64,000 nucleotides of DNA from Cladopsammia gracilis (GCA_022457155.1 JAJGOT010000030.1:1604501-1668500), one strand, 5' to 3'; counted from the stretch's first letter, positions 55,201 to 63,797 are shown. Program-made: numbers and translations. Notes: generated from the sequence alone by a model not told the origin.

Positions 55201-58200
55201 GAACATAAAACATTTTATAAACTTGGTGAAGTATGAAAACAATTCCGAAGCATGGCTTCCCCGTTCGAAATTTTGATTTAAAAACTCACACCCCACCCGG
55301 CAAAGAAAACGAATACATTACTTGTCAAAAAATAATAAATTTTGGCTTATTAAGTAACAGGTATATTTCTTCAAAGCTGGTTTTCATATAAAATGTCATA
55401 CAAGAGAAGCGTGTTTCATCAGAATTTTCCGGAGTTTTTTTGTTTTGTTTTGTTGACAAGCAAGTTATTCACGCAAGGAGGCACCTCGTCGCGGAACCGT
55501 TGCTCATGCACTGTACGTGATTCGCTCCCCATTGGACTATTCAGAAGGGATTTTTATATAAAGTAAAAGGTTAAATCAACGGACAACCTACCTTATCAAA
55601 TTCTCTGTTTGTTTCTCGATCGTTTAAAACATCTTTGTTTGCATATAATTGATCAGAGTCTTCGTGTTTGACGATCTAGAAAAAATAAAACTAGCATTAG
55701 CACTGTCACAAATCAGTACACCCGTGAAGGCAGACTCTGACGAAATATCATACGCCGTCTCAATTCACAAGAAGGAGCATCAAGGTAGGCTTTGGCTTAA
55801 AGTGAGCAGACTGATAAGCATTTAAAAGCAATGTGGCACTAGAGGTGTTGACCACGCACTTGAAAAACATGTTGAGTCACATGCACAACAGGAGTTCGCG
55901 TGGCTGGTGTTATGAAAGTTTCGAGAGAAAATAGCTAAATATAACCCCATATTACCCCTCGCGCCGTCTAGCTTAAATTTAAATATACATATACATTGTT
56001 TATTATCTTTCCCAAAGGGGCTTTTTAAAGATAATACAAAAGATAGAAATAAATTAATTAATAAAAACAATAAAAACTACCGCAAAATACATATTACAAT
56101 AAATGTAGTAAAACTTAAAGATATAAATATACAAGTGTTTAAAAAGTTATATACAGTTTTGAGAATATGTACAATATGTACAATATGTACACAATATGAA
56201 TATGTAGAATATGTACAAGTGATTAAAAATTATATACAAAGATAGAATTATATCTTATTAAATTCTTTTAATAGCGGAGCACTTGCCAGGCCGAAGGCCT
56301 GGCTGCGCAGCCCCATACTCATTGAACCTATGCCGTCATTTTTCATGGTCATGGCTAGCGGAATGTTTCGCGGGCGCGCGTGAGCCCTTCGCCGTCACGC
56401 AGGACCGGGCTCCGTCACGCAGGGCTAGCTCGCGGGCGCGTATGACGTCGCAAAACATGCGCGTACGACGTCATGTTGAAACCAAAGCGAGGCTTTTTTT
56501 CGCGCGGTTACACGGCCGAATGTCACGTCAGCAACACTTTGATGTTTTTCTGTGTTTACTGAGCGGAGAAAACGGTTTAAATTAATTAAGATATACTCAG
56601 AAGCCGCTTTAGTGGAAAAAGACGAGCTTTCAGGGATAAAATCTTGCTTCGAGGAACTTCATGTATTACGTTTTTATCAATGCGGGAGATGTTTGTTTTC
56701 TACGGATTTCAGAACCAGAAGCGGAGATTTGAATTTCCAAGCAAGCGAGGGACTTTTTGACAAACATAAACTGTATTTTATTCGGAAACTAGTGGTACTA
56801 GTTATTCTAGACAGAGAAAAGTTGTTTTTGTGAACTTTTGTACGGTCTATAAAAATGTACTGTGCAGACGGTCGCGTAATACTATTTTTGAGAATTGCTA
56901 AAATTGAAAATAGCCCGTTCGTCAATCTTAATTCTTGTGCTTCCAACCTTTCACCTTAGTTAAGTTTCACCTTAGGCTTGGGCTATCTATATATATTAAA
57001 GACTAGCATGCTAATGCAACGATTGTAATTGTCTTCCAGGCTTAAATCCATTCAAACATGTATGGAATAAACTATTAATTCTAGATGTTATTTTCAATTT
57101 TATGCTTGAAACTTTATAAGCCCTATTCAGACCAGGCCCATTATGGGTTATGGCTGTTTATATAGTACTTCAAACATGTATAAGTTAAGGTAAGTCACGG
57201 GAGGCGATCACGTCACATTACTTGGGAATACGATGTGGTCTCGAATGGCTGCCACTAGACAGCTAGAAAAAGGATATATTTTTCTCTTAATTTTAATTTT
57301 TTCTCTTAATTTTATCAGTAAATTCCAAATTTACTGTAGGTAAACGTGCCTGTCAAAAATGGCCACAATGGAGACGTAACATGTTATGAACAAAAAATCG
57401 TCACATCCAGATGTTCCAAGATAATTTGAAGAAAAATTCACGAAGTTTAGTGAGGATTGGTTTAACGCTTTTAAAGCTATAAAGTAAAACGTTCAAAGTC
57501 CGCGAGGGCACTCCCCTCCATCCCCCCCACCCCCTACCCCCACTCCCCTCCAGGCACACACACACATCGGTCGGTCTGAATAGGTTTTCTTTCTCAATAT
57601 TTTAGAAGTAAACTGTTTTTTTTTTCACTTATCATTTCGGGAATCCCAAGCGAAGAGATGGTCGGTTAATTTTCATTTTCTTACCATTTTCCTCCTGTGA
57701 CGTAACCAATTTAACAGGTCACCAAACGGAACGTACTCAATCACCAGGAACTTTTCCGCCTGAAGTGTGCAGCATCCAACCATGGATACTATATTCTTGT
57801 GTGAACCTAACAGCTTCATCTGCTGAATCTCAAACATGAACTCTTCTTTTTGCGCTTCAGTTGGATTATCTAACCACAAGAAAATAATTTAATAATAAAG
57901 TCGAGATGTCAGTCTCCGAATGACATCCTACATGTTAGATTTCATTACGAATGGAAAATAATTCGCCGTTTCCATCACGTCCAACACCCGGCCTGCGCAT
58001 GGTCAAATCAAATTTGTTAGAGCTGAGTATGGATCTAGTGTATAAATGGACATTGGAACTGGGGAACTGTTAAGAAACCTGATTACAAACAATGACTTAC
58101 GTGAGTCGCAAGTTGTGCAAACCTTTTGATTGGTCAATGTTGCTCAATTTTACAGCTCGTCATTTTTGTTGTTCCTGAAAACATCATCAATGCGGTTTGA

Positions 58201-59817
58201 AAATGTGACGTTCTGCTGTTGGAAACGCAACTTTTTCAAACTCTAACAAAGTCGAAAAATTTTGGTGGTTCCCAGCGCGCTCAAATGCAAACTATAGTAA
58301 TTTACCTTGCAAAACTTTGACTGCAACAACTTGACGTGATTTCTTTCGATCATTTAACATCCGTTTTCCCCTGTAAAACACTTCTATCCCAACTCGCTTT
58401 GTAAAAGTTGCTTTGTGAACCACACCAAACGCTCCTCGTCCCAGCTCTTCCTCGTATTCTATTTGATCAGGAAGAATTTCCCACTTGTCGAGTGGAATAA
58501 TCTCGCGCCGTGGTGGCGCTGATCTGGAAAGTATGGAGAAATACGGTTTAATAATTAAGCCATTCGAACAGGTATCCCAGTACTTTCTAAACTTTCTCAA
58601 AGTTCATGATCACTTCTCCTTTTTTCCGGGTCTGGTAAAACCGCGCCGCGCCAATGAATTTTCTTCTAGCTGTTGCGGCATTTTCTAAGCGCCCGTTAAT
58701 CAAGCCTGCAGAGCAAGCTAAAGGAGCGAAACTTAAACTCTTTCAGCAGAAATTGACTCTAAATTAATTCCTCGTCGACGTTTATTTTTTGGGGGAATAT
58801 CATTTTGTTTTCGTCCTGTTTAGATTCTAAATATTTGTTAATTCGACTTCAAATTAAATCAGTACATTGCCTAAGGCCAGGATACCGTTGGTAGTTCATT
58901 CTTTTTCGCTCTGAAAACAAATTTACTACGCGCTTAATAATATTTTCATCGGCAAACTTGATTGCTTAAAAAACAGAACAAGAAATTTTTGGAATTCGTT
59001 TAGAGAAAAATGCTGAAACGTTCGGTAGAAGAAATACCTTCTGTTTTGCTGAAGGGATTCTGTCGAACATTTGACGGTCACTCGATTTACTTGCAGTGAA
59101 AACAATGTATAAACTTGCGAAACAAATATTAATTTACCGCACGCTAAATAAAATGTTTTCTTCGGTAACGGTAAGAACACAACACTTTTTTAAAGCAAAA
59201 TGCTCCACAGATTCAGAGAAAAGGCATGCTATTTTGCCGTAAGGAAAAAGTAAAAGGTTTGGCGTTATTCGATTTTCCGGCTGTGAAAAATATTTTTTTA
59301 CGAGACGCTGAAAAGTTCGGGCCAAAATGTTATGACGTCACTCGATTCAGTTTCTTGCGAAGGAAACAACGAAGTTCCTCTCGCCTCTCACTGACTAAAT
59401 AATTATTTAGCCTTAACGAAAGGAATTCTAATGTCTCTAATAAAGGGGTCATTTAGTTTCGAAAAAGAGTCTGATAATAGTTTACTTCTTAAGTGCATTC
59501 GAGTCTTGTTTGGTTACAATGAATGTATCAAGTTATTAAGATAACATTGTTAAAACCTTTCCAGTTGCTTGTGGTGTAACTTCTTGTAGCAACGAAAACC
59601 AATGATAGACAATAGCAGCAACAGAATGAAGGCGACACCACATGATACATAAACAATCGTAGTGATGGAGTTTGAGTTCCCCGGTAATTCTGTGAAGTTG
59701 TTAACTGTAAAGTAAATAAGGATAAGTAAGCCACAGTAACTGATAGCGCGAAAGTAACCAGGGACATGCAGACAATTATCGTTTTCACTCATTTAACGAA
59801 AGGTTGATTCCCCCCCC

Positions 59818-59866
<49 letters not shown>

Positions 59867-61141
59867 CCTCCCCATTAAAATTAGCATGGGATAATTATAG
59901 ATTTTTTTTCTCGTTATTGTTAAAAATAGCGTAGGGTAAAAAATATGACCTAAGGGTTTCGCCTGCTGGCTTCAAACAAAAAATATTATTTATAGAAATT
60001 TTATTTCGCATAATTAGATTTTTTCTGAAATAGTGTGAAGGTTTTCGACTCTGTATCACAAGGAATTCCGATTGTCACATCTGGCTTGAAATAGTAGTTT
60101 TCTGTCCATTATGCAAGTAAAAAATGCGTTTATACACAAACAAACTAAAACAAGGAATACGATCTAACCTCTGTTGCACAGACTTCCATGACAGCACTGT
60201 ATAAAATATTTGTTCACAGTTTTACCACAATTATGTTGCTTGGTGCATCCGGCGTATTTAAAACTCTTTTCGACACTGGAACCTTGCTGTTTCCAAGCCC
60301 AAGCAGAAAAGCACTGGCCATCGTTGAAAATACACTGACGGACTGAGCACTCTTCGGTAGACACGGTATTGGCACATTCATAGCATCTGGGTCCTAGATC
60401 TAATTACAATAAAAAGCTGTCAACAAACTAATGTGTGATTCAAAGACGTAATTTTAACATGCCCAGTATCGTTAACAGAGCTTTTTATCAGTTATGACAA
60501 CTTTGTACATCATCTGACTTTCTGAAAGCAATTAAAAGCTTGCGAAGCTCTGTTGGAAGTAACGTGCATAAGAATGGTACAGGAGGCAGTAACAGGAAAT
60601 TGAACTACGAAATATGCTAATGAAAAGCATTTTAAAAAAACCGATCATTTGACTTTTCAAATAGCACAAATGATTATTGCTAAATGATAACGAATATACT
60701 TTGTATTACCTGTATTACACTTATCATCATCGCAACAGTCCACTTTCACATTACTGGTTTGTTTACACTGATCAGTAGTGGTGCATCCCTTGTTATAACG
60801 TGTATTACCTGTATTACACTTATCATCATTGCAACAGTCCATATTCACATTACTGGTTTGTTTACAGTGATCAGTAGTGGTGCATCCCTTGTTATAACGT
60901 GTATTACCTGTATTACACTTATCATCATCGCAACAGTCCACTTTCACATTACTGGTTTGTTTACACTGATCAGCAGTGGTGCATCCTTTGTTATAACGTG
61001 TCTCTAGTTTCCTATCTTTGGTTTTTGTTTTATATTCCATTTTGGCACAATGGTGCACAGGTATCGGGCAATCAACTATTCTTTGATGTTTAGTGCAGTC
61101 ATCCAATGATACGTTGCTTGAACACTGATAACAGGAGATTT
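42820..61141 (-). CDS. Receptor tyrosine kinase with two Ly6/uPAR three-finger ectodomains (15 exons)
   Basis: Fifteen minus-strand exons join with matching phases at every junction, giving about 813 residues without a stop: exons at 61141-60710, 60393-60169, 59704-59557, 58523-58306, 57869-57685, 55675-55592, 53827-53729, 53497-53414, 52756-52631, 52523-52386, 51600-51436, 46496-46285, 46094-46054, 45501-45405 and 43006-42820. Order: three-finger domain 1 with two extra third-finger repeats (1-145), three-finger domain 2 (145-220), transmembrane helix (about 234-256), kinase N-lobe (about 290-403), kinase insert (about 404-618), C-lobe, and a tail with PYLDL and PYYHVPPG. All catalytic residues are present (K338, E355, HRD 645-647, DFG 665-667), so it should be active. 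The kinase is nearest FGFR-like receptors. A signal-peptide exon upstream was not found, so the N-terminus is incomplete. An extracellular ligand or partner is not predictable. Confidence 0.88.
43203..43733. mobile_element. Inverted-repeat element with poly(G) margins, copy 1
   Basis: Ends AACCCTCGGACGTACA and TTGTACGTCCGAG (inverted, imperfect). Inside are TTGGGTTTTTGTGATGTTGC, TGACGTCATCCAATATGG and other blocks shared in order with the copy at 51695-52152. Confidence 0.7.
43838..45271. mobile_element. Larger inverted-repeat element with nested elements
   Basis: The outer arms (43838-43940, and 44902-45271 interrupted) are inverted copies: AGTAAGCAAGGCTGATACTA at the left and TAGTATCAGCCTTGCTTACT at the right. 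An inner inverted pair, CAAGCAGTTTAAGGCCTGGG and its reverse, spans about 44192-44874. Within that, the perfect dyad TCACGTGACATGTCACGTGA occurs at about 44338, and again almost unchanged at about 44699. Confidence 0.65.
44916..45180. mobile_element. hAT-like MITE, 265 bp, with 8-bp target duplication
   Basis: GAAACAGC at 44908-44915 and 45181-45188 flanks an element with C-run, GAGGGGTACTC and GGAGTACCCC ends. Inside, CTAGACTAAAC- and TACCCTAT-type words repeat. It interrupts the right arm of the surrounding element exactly at the duplicated site. Confidence 0.85.
45405..45501 (-). CDS. Receptor kinase exon N: C-lobe
   Basis: Encodes GVPYPTFTNTELFRLIQTGY, then RMERPDMCSDE. Acceptor TAATTCAG; donor GAAGT/GTAAGT, phase 2. 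Confidence 0.93.
46054..46094 (-). CDS. Receptor kinase exon M: helix F
   Basis: A 41-nt exon that completes DVWAYGVLLWEMATLG across both junctions. Acceptor TTACACAG, donor TTAG/GTATGT. Confidence 0.92.
46242..46280. repeat. (ATT)n microsatellite beside exon L
   Basis: About a dozen ATT units begin five bases past the exon L donor region. Confidence 0.85.
46285..46496 (-). CDS. Receptor kinase exon L: catalytic and activation loops
   Basis: Encodes DLVHRDLAARNVLV, KVSDFGLMR, an activation loop with two tyrosines (QIYQDVYHSKKTKK), and LPVKWMAPESL. Phase 0 in, phase 2 out (GATGT/GTAAAT). Confidence 0.95.
46564..46670. mobile_element. Imperfect hairpin element
   Basis: CTATTCACCTCAGTG and, inverted, GCTGAGGTGAATAG enclose a second inverted pair (AGTGGTGGATGTTTAC / GTAAATATCCACCACT). 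The palindrome TTTTAGTATATACTAAAA follows directly. Confidence 0.65.
46835..47533. other. Repeat-rich intron with GTTGCAATTCAGTC motifs
   Basis: Related words (CCGACTGAATTGCAACAATC, CCGACTGAATTACAACAAT) recur at 46986-47055 and 47460-47500, and CCCGTTTACACGGGCC marks a repeat edge at 47327-47342. A probable patchwork of small elements. Confidence 0.45.
47540..50428. mobile_element. 2.9-kb near-perfect palindromic (foldback) element
   Basis: The sequence from 47540 reads as the reverse complement of the sequence ending at 50428, centred near 48984: AGTAGTATATATAATGGGGG at one end and its complement at the other, and the same through each 1.4-kb arm. ATCGCC at 47534-47539 and 50429-50434 is a direct repeat at the borders, a probable target duplication. 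From the outside in, each arm has unique sequence, GGACAA-type short repeats, unique AT-rich DNA, a GGGGTACAGGA minisatellite (48515-48660 and 49330-49455) and CCACCA/TGGTGG arrays. Minisatellite copy number differs between arms. No transposase. It sits in the intron between kinase exons K and L. Confidence 0.9.
48510..49460. repeat. Minisatellite (GGGGTACAGGA) and (CCA)n/(TGG)n core of the palindrome
   Basis: About 13 GGGGTACAGGA-type units, then CCACCACCACCACAATT blocks with ATTGTTTTCACC spacers, then the mirror image. Long open frames on both strands rich in P, T, H, V, W are by-products of the repeats. Confidence 0.9.
51132..51297. mobile_element. Hairpin MITE, 166 bp
   Basis: TAGCCCTTTTCGCGGTTAAC and, inverted, GTTAACCGCAAAAAGGGCTA are ends of arms that stay paired for nearly the full length, through CTTTCTCATTTGCATTACA and AATTGCCTCGCAA. 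TA-type target likely. Confidence 0.85.
51436..51600 (-). CDS. Receptor kinase exon K: end of insert and helix E
   Basis: A 165-nt phase-0 exon. An acidic serine-rich part (STENLEEDGLEDEDSFSTK) leads into QLFTFAWQIAKGM, the conserved helix before the catalytic loop. Confidence 0.9.
51695..52152. mobile_element. Inverted-repeat element, copy 2 of the 43203 type
   Basis: Shares ordered blocks with copy 1 (TTGGGTTTTTGCGATGTTAC, GGGTTATGGCGCTGCT, GTGACGTCATATCTTGTTAT, GGTGGCATCCACCC). Ends near GTTCGTCAGAGGGTT. Confidence 0.65.
52386..52523 (-). CDS. Receptor kinase exon J: kinase insert
   Basis: A 138-nt phase-0 exon from AAC after AATCATGTAG to AAA/GTAAGA, encoding NKGDVSRKVEEDRTSCSAAP and NIVLTPPRDNRDVVLDMTA. 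No tyrosine; no similarity to a known motif. Confidence 0.65.
52631..52756 (-). CDS. Receptor kinase exon I: kinase insert, VILEQ repeat
   Basis: A 126-nt phase-0 exon encoding DQKVILEQLEENDTKEKMEG and a serine/acid-rich end (TDKASSVENLLE). A duplicate of exon G by sequence. Confidence 0.75.
53085..53413. repeat. Interspersed repeat fragment between kinase exons H and I
   Basis: A block of mixed composition with GGCCCGTACCCACCTCCCTA and GACAAGGCCAACGGCTTAAA, unlike the AT-rich intron around it. It resembles a retroelement tail common in corals. The family is not certain. Confidence 0.4.
53414..53497 (-). CDS. Receptor kinase exon H: kinase insert, VIxEQ repeat
   Basis: An 84-nt phase-0 exon encoding ENTVIAEQVSEGHIQGKVEW and IPLQGIKE, between good splice sites (TTTGCAG; GAG/GTTAGT). 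Confidence 0.7.
53729..53827 (-). CDS. Receptor kinase exon G: kinase insert, VILxQ repeat
   Basis: A 99-nt phase-0 exon encoding DNKVILGQIEEDDTQVKQEF and APSQNNSDVIMK. It is clearly similar to exon I and more weakly to exon H. Confidence 0.75.
54059..54943. mobile_element. Foldback element with ATCAATGA arms carrying a Penelope-like fragment
   Basis: Ends ACCAGGCATAACTAATCAAT and, inverted, ATTGATTAGTTAAGCCTGGT, flanked by ATGA on both sides (4-bp target duplication). Both arms (about 180 bp) are built from ATCAATGA-type words and contain GAGTATTG(C/A)CAATACTC dyads. The centre (54225-54760) is decayed reverse transcriptase sequence. Confidence 0.75.
54230..54725 (+). pseudogene. Penelope-like reverse transcriptase fragment inside the foldback element
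   Basis: Frame pieces in order: FTPTETFQYTHFSSCHPPGG, ALRLLRANSSAKS, NFKARLRARGYTHNLIEKII, an (A)19 run near 54473, FVTTYHLALPNLKKYL, then NKWHLIQNQSLLREIY one frame over. The order matches the region between the catalytic domain and the linker in Penelope-like elements. Frame shifts at the A-run and at about 54562 kill it. Confidence 0.65.
54944..55591. other. Kinase intron, no recognised element
   Basis: AT-rich sequence without gene or clear repeat. Confidence 0.4.
55592..55675 (-). CDS. Receptor kinase exon F: kinase insert
   Basis: An 84-nt phase-0 exon (TTTTTTCTAG before, AAG/GTAGGT after) encoding IVKHEDSDQLYANKDVLNDR and a charged end. It is the first exon of the kinase insert, with one tyrosine (QLYANKD). 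Confidence 0.75.
56275..56560. other. GC- and CpG-rich block in a kinase intron
   Basis: CpG-dense sequence in an otherwise AT-rich intron, with CAGGCCGAAGGCCTGGCTG at its start, repeated CCGTCACGCAGG words and three TGACGTC/GACGTCA motifs (56441, 56467 and nearby), the core of CREB/ATF sites. Open frames to 56833 have no recognised domain. It could be an inserted repeat or a CpG-rich regulatory region. Confidence 0.4.
57119..57590. mobile_element. Possible inverted-repeat element
   Basis: AAGCCCTATTCAGACC at 57118 and GGTCTGAATAGG at 57575 are inverted ends. The right part has poly(C) and a short (CA)n run. No coding capacity. Confidence 0.45.
57685..57869 (-). CDS. Receptor kinase exon E: helix C and hinge
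   Basis: Opens after TGTGGTTAG. Encodes EEFMFEIQQMKLLGSHKNIV, with the helix-C glutamate, and LVIEYVPFGDLLNWLRHRR at the hinge. Ends ATG/GTAAGA in phase 0. Confidence 0.93.
58306..58523 (-). CDS. Receptor kinase exon D: juxtamembrane and glycine loop
   Basis: Encodes IPLDKWEILPDQIEYEEE, then the loop LGRGAFGVVHKATF and QVVAVKVLQ with the ATP-anchoring lysine. Phase 2 in, phase 1 out (CAAG/GTAAAT). Confidence 0.93.
59557..59704 (-). CDS. Receptor kinase exon C: stalk and transmembrane helix
   Basis: Opens after ACTTTACAG in phase 1. A short stalk with an NFT sequon is followed by TIVYVSCGVAFILLLLLSII and then the basic stop-transfer stretch RCYKKLHHK. Ends GAAAG/GTTTTA in phase 2. Confidence 0.85.
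59808..59872. repeat. Poly(C) followed by (TC)n microsatellite
   Basis: About 18 C, then roughly 19 TC units, then CCCC-rich sequence, between kinase exons B and C. Confidence 0.95.
60169..60393 (-). CDS. Receptor kinase exon B: Ly6/uPAR domain 2
   Basis: A phase 1 to 1 exon of 225 nt. It encodes PRCYECANTVSTEECSVRQC, NDGQC, KYAGCTKQHNC and IQCCHGSLCNRG, i.e. all ten cysteines of a canonical three-finger domain in order and spacing. Confidence 0.9.
60710..61141 (-). CDS. Receptor kinase exon A: Ly6/uPAR domain 1 with tandem third-finger repeats
   Basis: Opens after TTCTTTCTTTAG in phase 1 and encodes ISCYQCSSNVSLDDC, VDCPIPVHHC, then RYNKGCTTADQC and VDCCDDDKCNTG: the ten-cysteine three-finger pattern ending CCxxxxCN. 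The last 33 residues recur twice more in tandem (RYNKGCTTTDHC and RYNKGCTTTDQC units; 99-bp period). Each unit adds five cysteines. Each unit ends CAG/GTAATAC, so donors exist at 60908, 60809 and 60710, all phase 1. Using the first gives a canonical single domain. Confidence 0.88.
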
Positions 61142-62200
61142 CTAAAGAAAGAAATGAAACATAAAACGATCTTAGTTGTCATTTCATTAAGGGCTTCGAC
61201 AGACTAGACCAGTTTTTATCGATAACTATATATTGAGGTGTCGTTCATTAAGGTTGTCGATAACCATAGATTGAAGCTAGTTTGTGAAGCAAGCTATCGA
61301 TAACGAACTTTAAAACAGTGGTAATCAAAATAAAAACAAAACTAAACTACAGGTGCAAGCCATATTACCAAATCGATTAGCATACGTTTCGCCGCGCGAC
61401 AAGCCCTGGAAACGAGGTTGACATGCACACCAAATTAAAACGCTGGACAATAAGTTACTTACCGGGAATTGTGTACTATAGTGTGCGAGAAAAGCTCTCT
61501 CGAACATTGATAGTTGTCGAATCAATTTAGATTTCGAATAAGTCAGTCAGTCAACTAAAGGCGACAGGTGGGTCATTGTTCATCGTGGTAGAGAATGATA
61601 ACATTGAAGCGTAATATCGCTTTTCTGACGATGAACATGCAGTAAATAGTGACGTCTCGACGCCTTACTGCTAGTCTCCATAAGGCGAGAGAACTGGGCT
61701 ACTCTTTCGGTGATCGGCTGCGGTAGCACCATTCTCCAGTTGTTTTGATTCTTGAACCGTTGGCATCCACGCTTCTGGAATCTTGATTCCGATATCCCGG
61801 CATGTTGATAAGACTAATGCGAGGGGATAGCCTCATCAGTGATGTCAGATTTACCCAAGTCACTACATCGCGAGACAAACGTACACGATAAACGATAAGA
61901 GCGACGTGACACAAAGATTGCAATGTAATCTATGGATGCGAGGACAAACAAAAACAAAAACAAAACCTTCTATACATATGTAGTGGTCACCTGCTCCTAG
62001 ATTCTTGAAGTGAAATGAAATAAAACAAAAAAAGGTGGATAGAGCAAGAATAAGTCATCGCTGTCGAATCACTTGTTTAATGTGCTCCTTTTAGTTCGCA
62101 GGTTACCATGGAAACTATGAAGAATTGAAACGGGGATGTTATGGGATAGTGCAACGTCATGAAAGACAAAAGGTCGGTTATTTAAGGTGGCTCCAAGTAA
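61142..62200 (-). other. Upstream of receptor kinase exon A
   Basis: The signal-peptide exon should lie here or further right. The only hydrophobic start found (MACTCSLVLFLF, minus strand from 61363) stops at once without a donor. Nothing else convincing. Confidence 0.4.
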
Positions 62201-62204
62201 TTTT

Positions 62205-62770
62205 TTGGGGGTCACATTTCCCTTTTTGAATGCGCAGTATACATAATCTTATTTTAGCTCAATGAATCTGAATTTGATACCAGATGTTAGGCTTGGCATT
62301 TTCACTCTTTTAAAACTGCATTTGAATAAAAAGCTCGATCTCTTTTTTGTCGAGGAGTTAGTCAGAGTTATTTGCAGGGAGTAGTGATTTATGTCTGAGG
62401 AAAATGTCTGTGGTAATTTAATGACAATATATGAGACCTATGGAATGTTTTGACCGCTTATATCTCAAACATGAAAAACCGCATGTTAAAAATGTTTCAG
62501 CGATTTATTCAAAATCGAACAGTTTAATTTGTTTGAAATTTCACCATTTAGTGTGCTACACTGTGTAGATTATAGGGCATTTATTCGTTTGTCGCGGAAA
62601 AACTGTTTTCCGCCATGTTTATTTACCGTTGCTATGGACACGCTGATTAGCATAAAAAGAGCACCGTCCAAAACTTTCATCCAAGCCTAACATCTGATAT
62701 CAAATTCAGATTCATTGAGCTAAAATAAGATTGTGCGTAAGCGCATTCAAAAAGGGAAAGACAATTTATG
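62205..62770. mobile_element. Inverted-repeat element, about 560 bp
   Basis: TTTCCCTTTTTGAATGCGCA at about 62218 and, inverted, TGCGTAAGCGCATTCAAAAA plus GGGAAA at about 62737 head arms that stay matched through AATCTTATTTTAGCTCAATG and CAGATGTTAGGCTTGG. No transposase. Confidence 0.8.
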
Positions 62771-63121
62771 GAACACCACATCTGTTTATAAGTTGGCCAT
62801 TTTAAGTTGATGAATGTTTTCTAGTCTGTGCCATAACTATATGCCTTCTGGACACTCGTTACAGTAAATAACGTTTAATATTTGGGATGGCGCGTAGACT
62901 AGCGATCAGTTGTTTTTTTTTTTTCAAAAAGAATTGAATCAGCATATGCATCTGTTTATTCATGTAAAAAGCAGTATGGTTTCCAAAAAAGGATTTCACC
63001 TGGTTTTTGTTTTCTAAGATCAGAATTCACGACAAAATATTTCATTTCAAATGTTGAAATATTTTTCCAGTTTCGCGCTTTTGAGATGATTTTAGTTTTA
63101 ACCAGAAAAGACAGAAAAGTC

Positions 63122-63200
63122 TCGAGTCGATTATGAAAGCCACAAGTCGATTATTTAAGCCACAAGTCGATTATTTAAGCCACAAGTTGATTATATAAGT
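63122..63200. repeat. Short tandem repeat, 20-bp unit
   Basis: GTCGATTATTTAAGCCACAA occurs about four times in a row with small changes. Confidence 0.8.
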
Positions 63201-63797
63201 TTTACTAGCTTGGGGCTTTTATTTGTAGCTTTCCTGTTTCGACAGACTGAAATTTGTAAAGCTGGAGTTTCAAGCCGTAAAACTAGATTTCTGCATGTGT
63301 TCGATTTCGTATTAAAATCGAACTTCATTGTGAAGTATACACGGACCAGATGTTTACACTGCTGCTACGACAAATATATTTTTTATTTTTTTCGAAATTT
63401 TTTACTCAATTCATGTAATGGGTTCATAATTACACAAATCGCTATAATTAAGAGCGATATAAGCGGCTTCCTGAGCCTGCAAATAGCTGGCTAAAAACCG
63501 TCGAAACCCCGTCCGTCATTATTCAGTTCGCAAAACTCAAGCCGACAATTATTCCAGAAAGCGGTCGCCATGTGAGTATTTTCTTGTATGTTTACAAAAA
63601 CATCTTGCTGCAAAGCAGCCCGTCACACTAAGATGAAAAAAGGCCTTGTCTGTGCGAGATCGGTCTTTCCACACAATGAAGCAGCGAATTTTGTGTTGAT
63701 TGGATGTCATCCATGCAATCGTTCTTGATCATTGTAATCAAGTTATGGCGCAAGCCGAAGCTGAACTGTATGTTTGAAATAACTTACCATTCTATTT

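Noticed and set aside
56552..56946. Opposed frames of 89-93 residues next to the CpG-rich block
   Set aside because: The plus frame (with FYQCGRCLFSTDFRTR) looks mildly coding-like, but no family was recognised, there is no upstream exon in phase, and it may belong to a repeat; left out of the gene list.
60684..61007. 107-residue plus-strand frame with repeated ITCITLIIIATVH hydrophobic units
   Set aside because: It is antisense to the 99-bp three-finger repeats; the minus-strand reading has cysteine patterns, splice sites and gene context.
61325..61363. MACTCSLVLFLF as the signal peptide of the receptor kinase
   Set aside because: The frame ends at TGA after 12 residues and there is no splice donor in the right phase.
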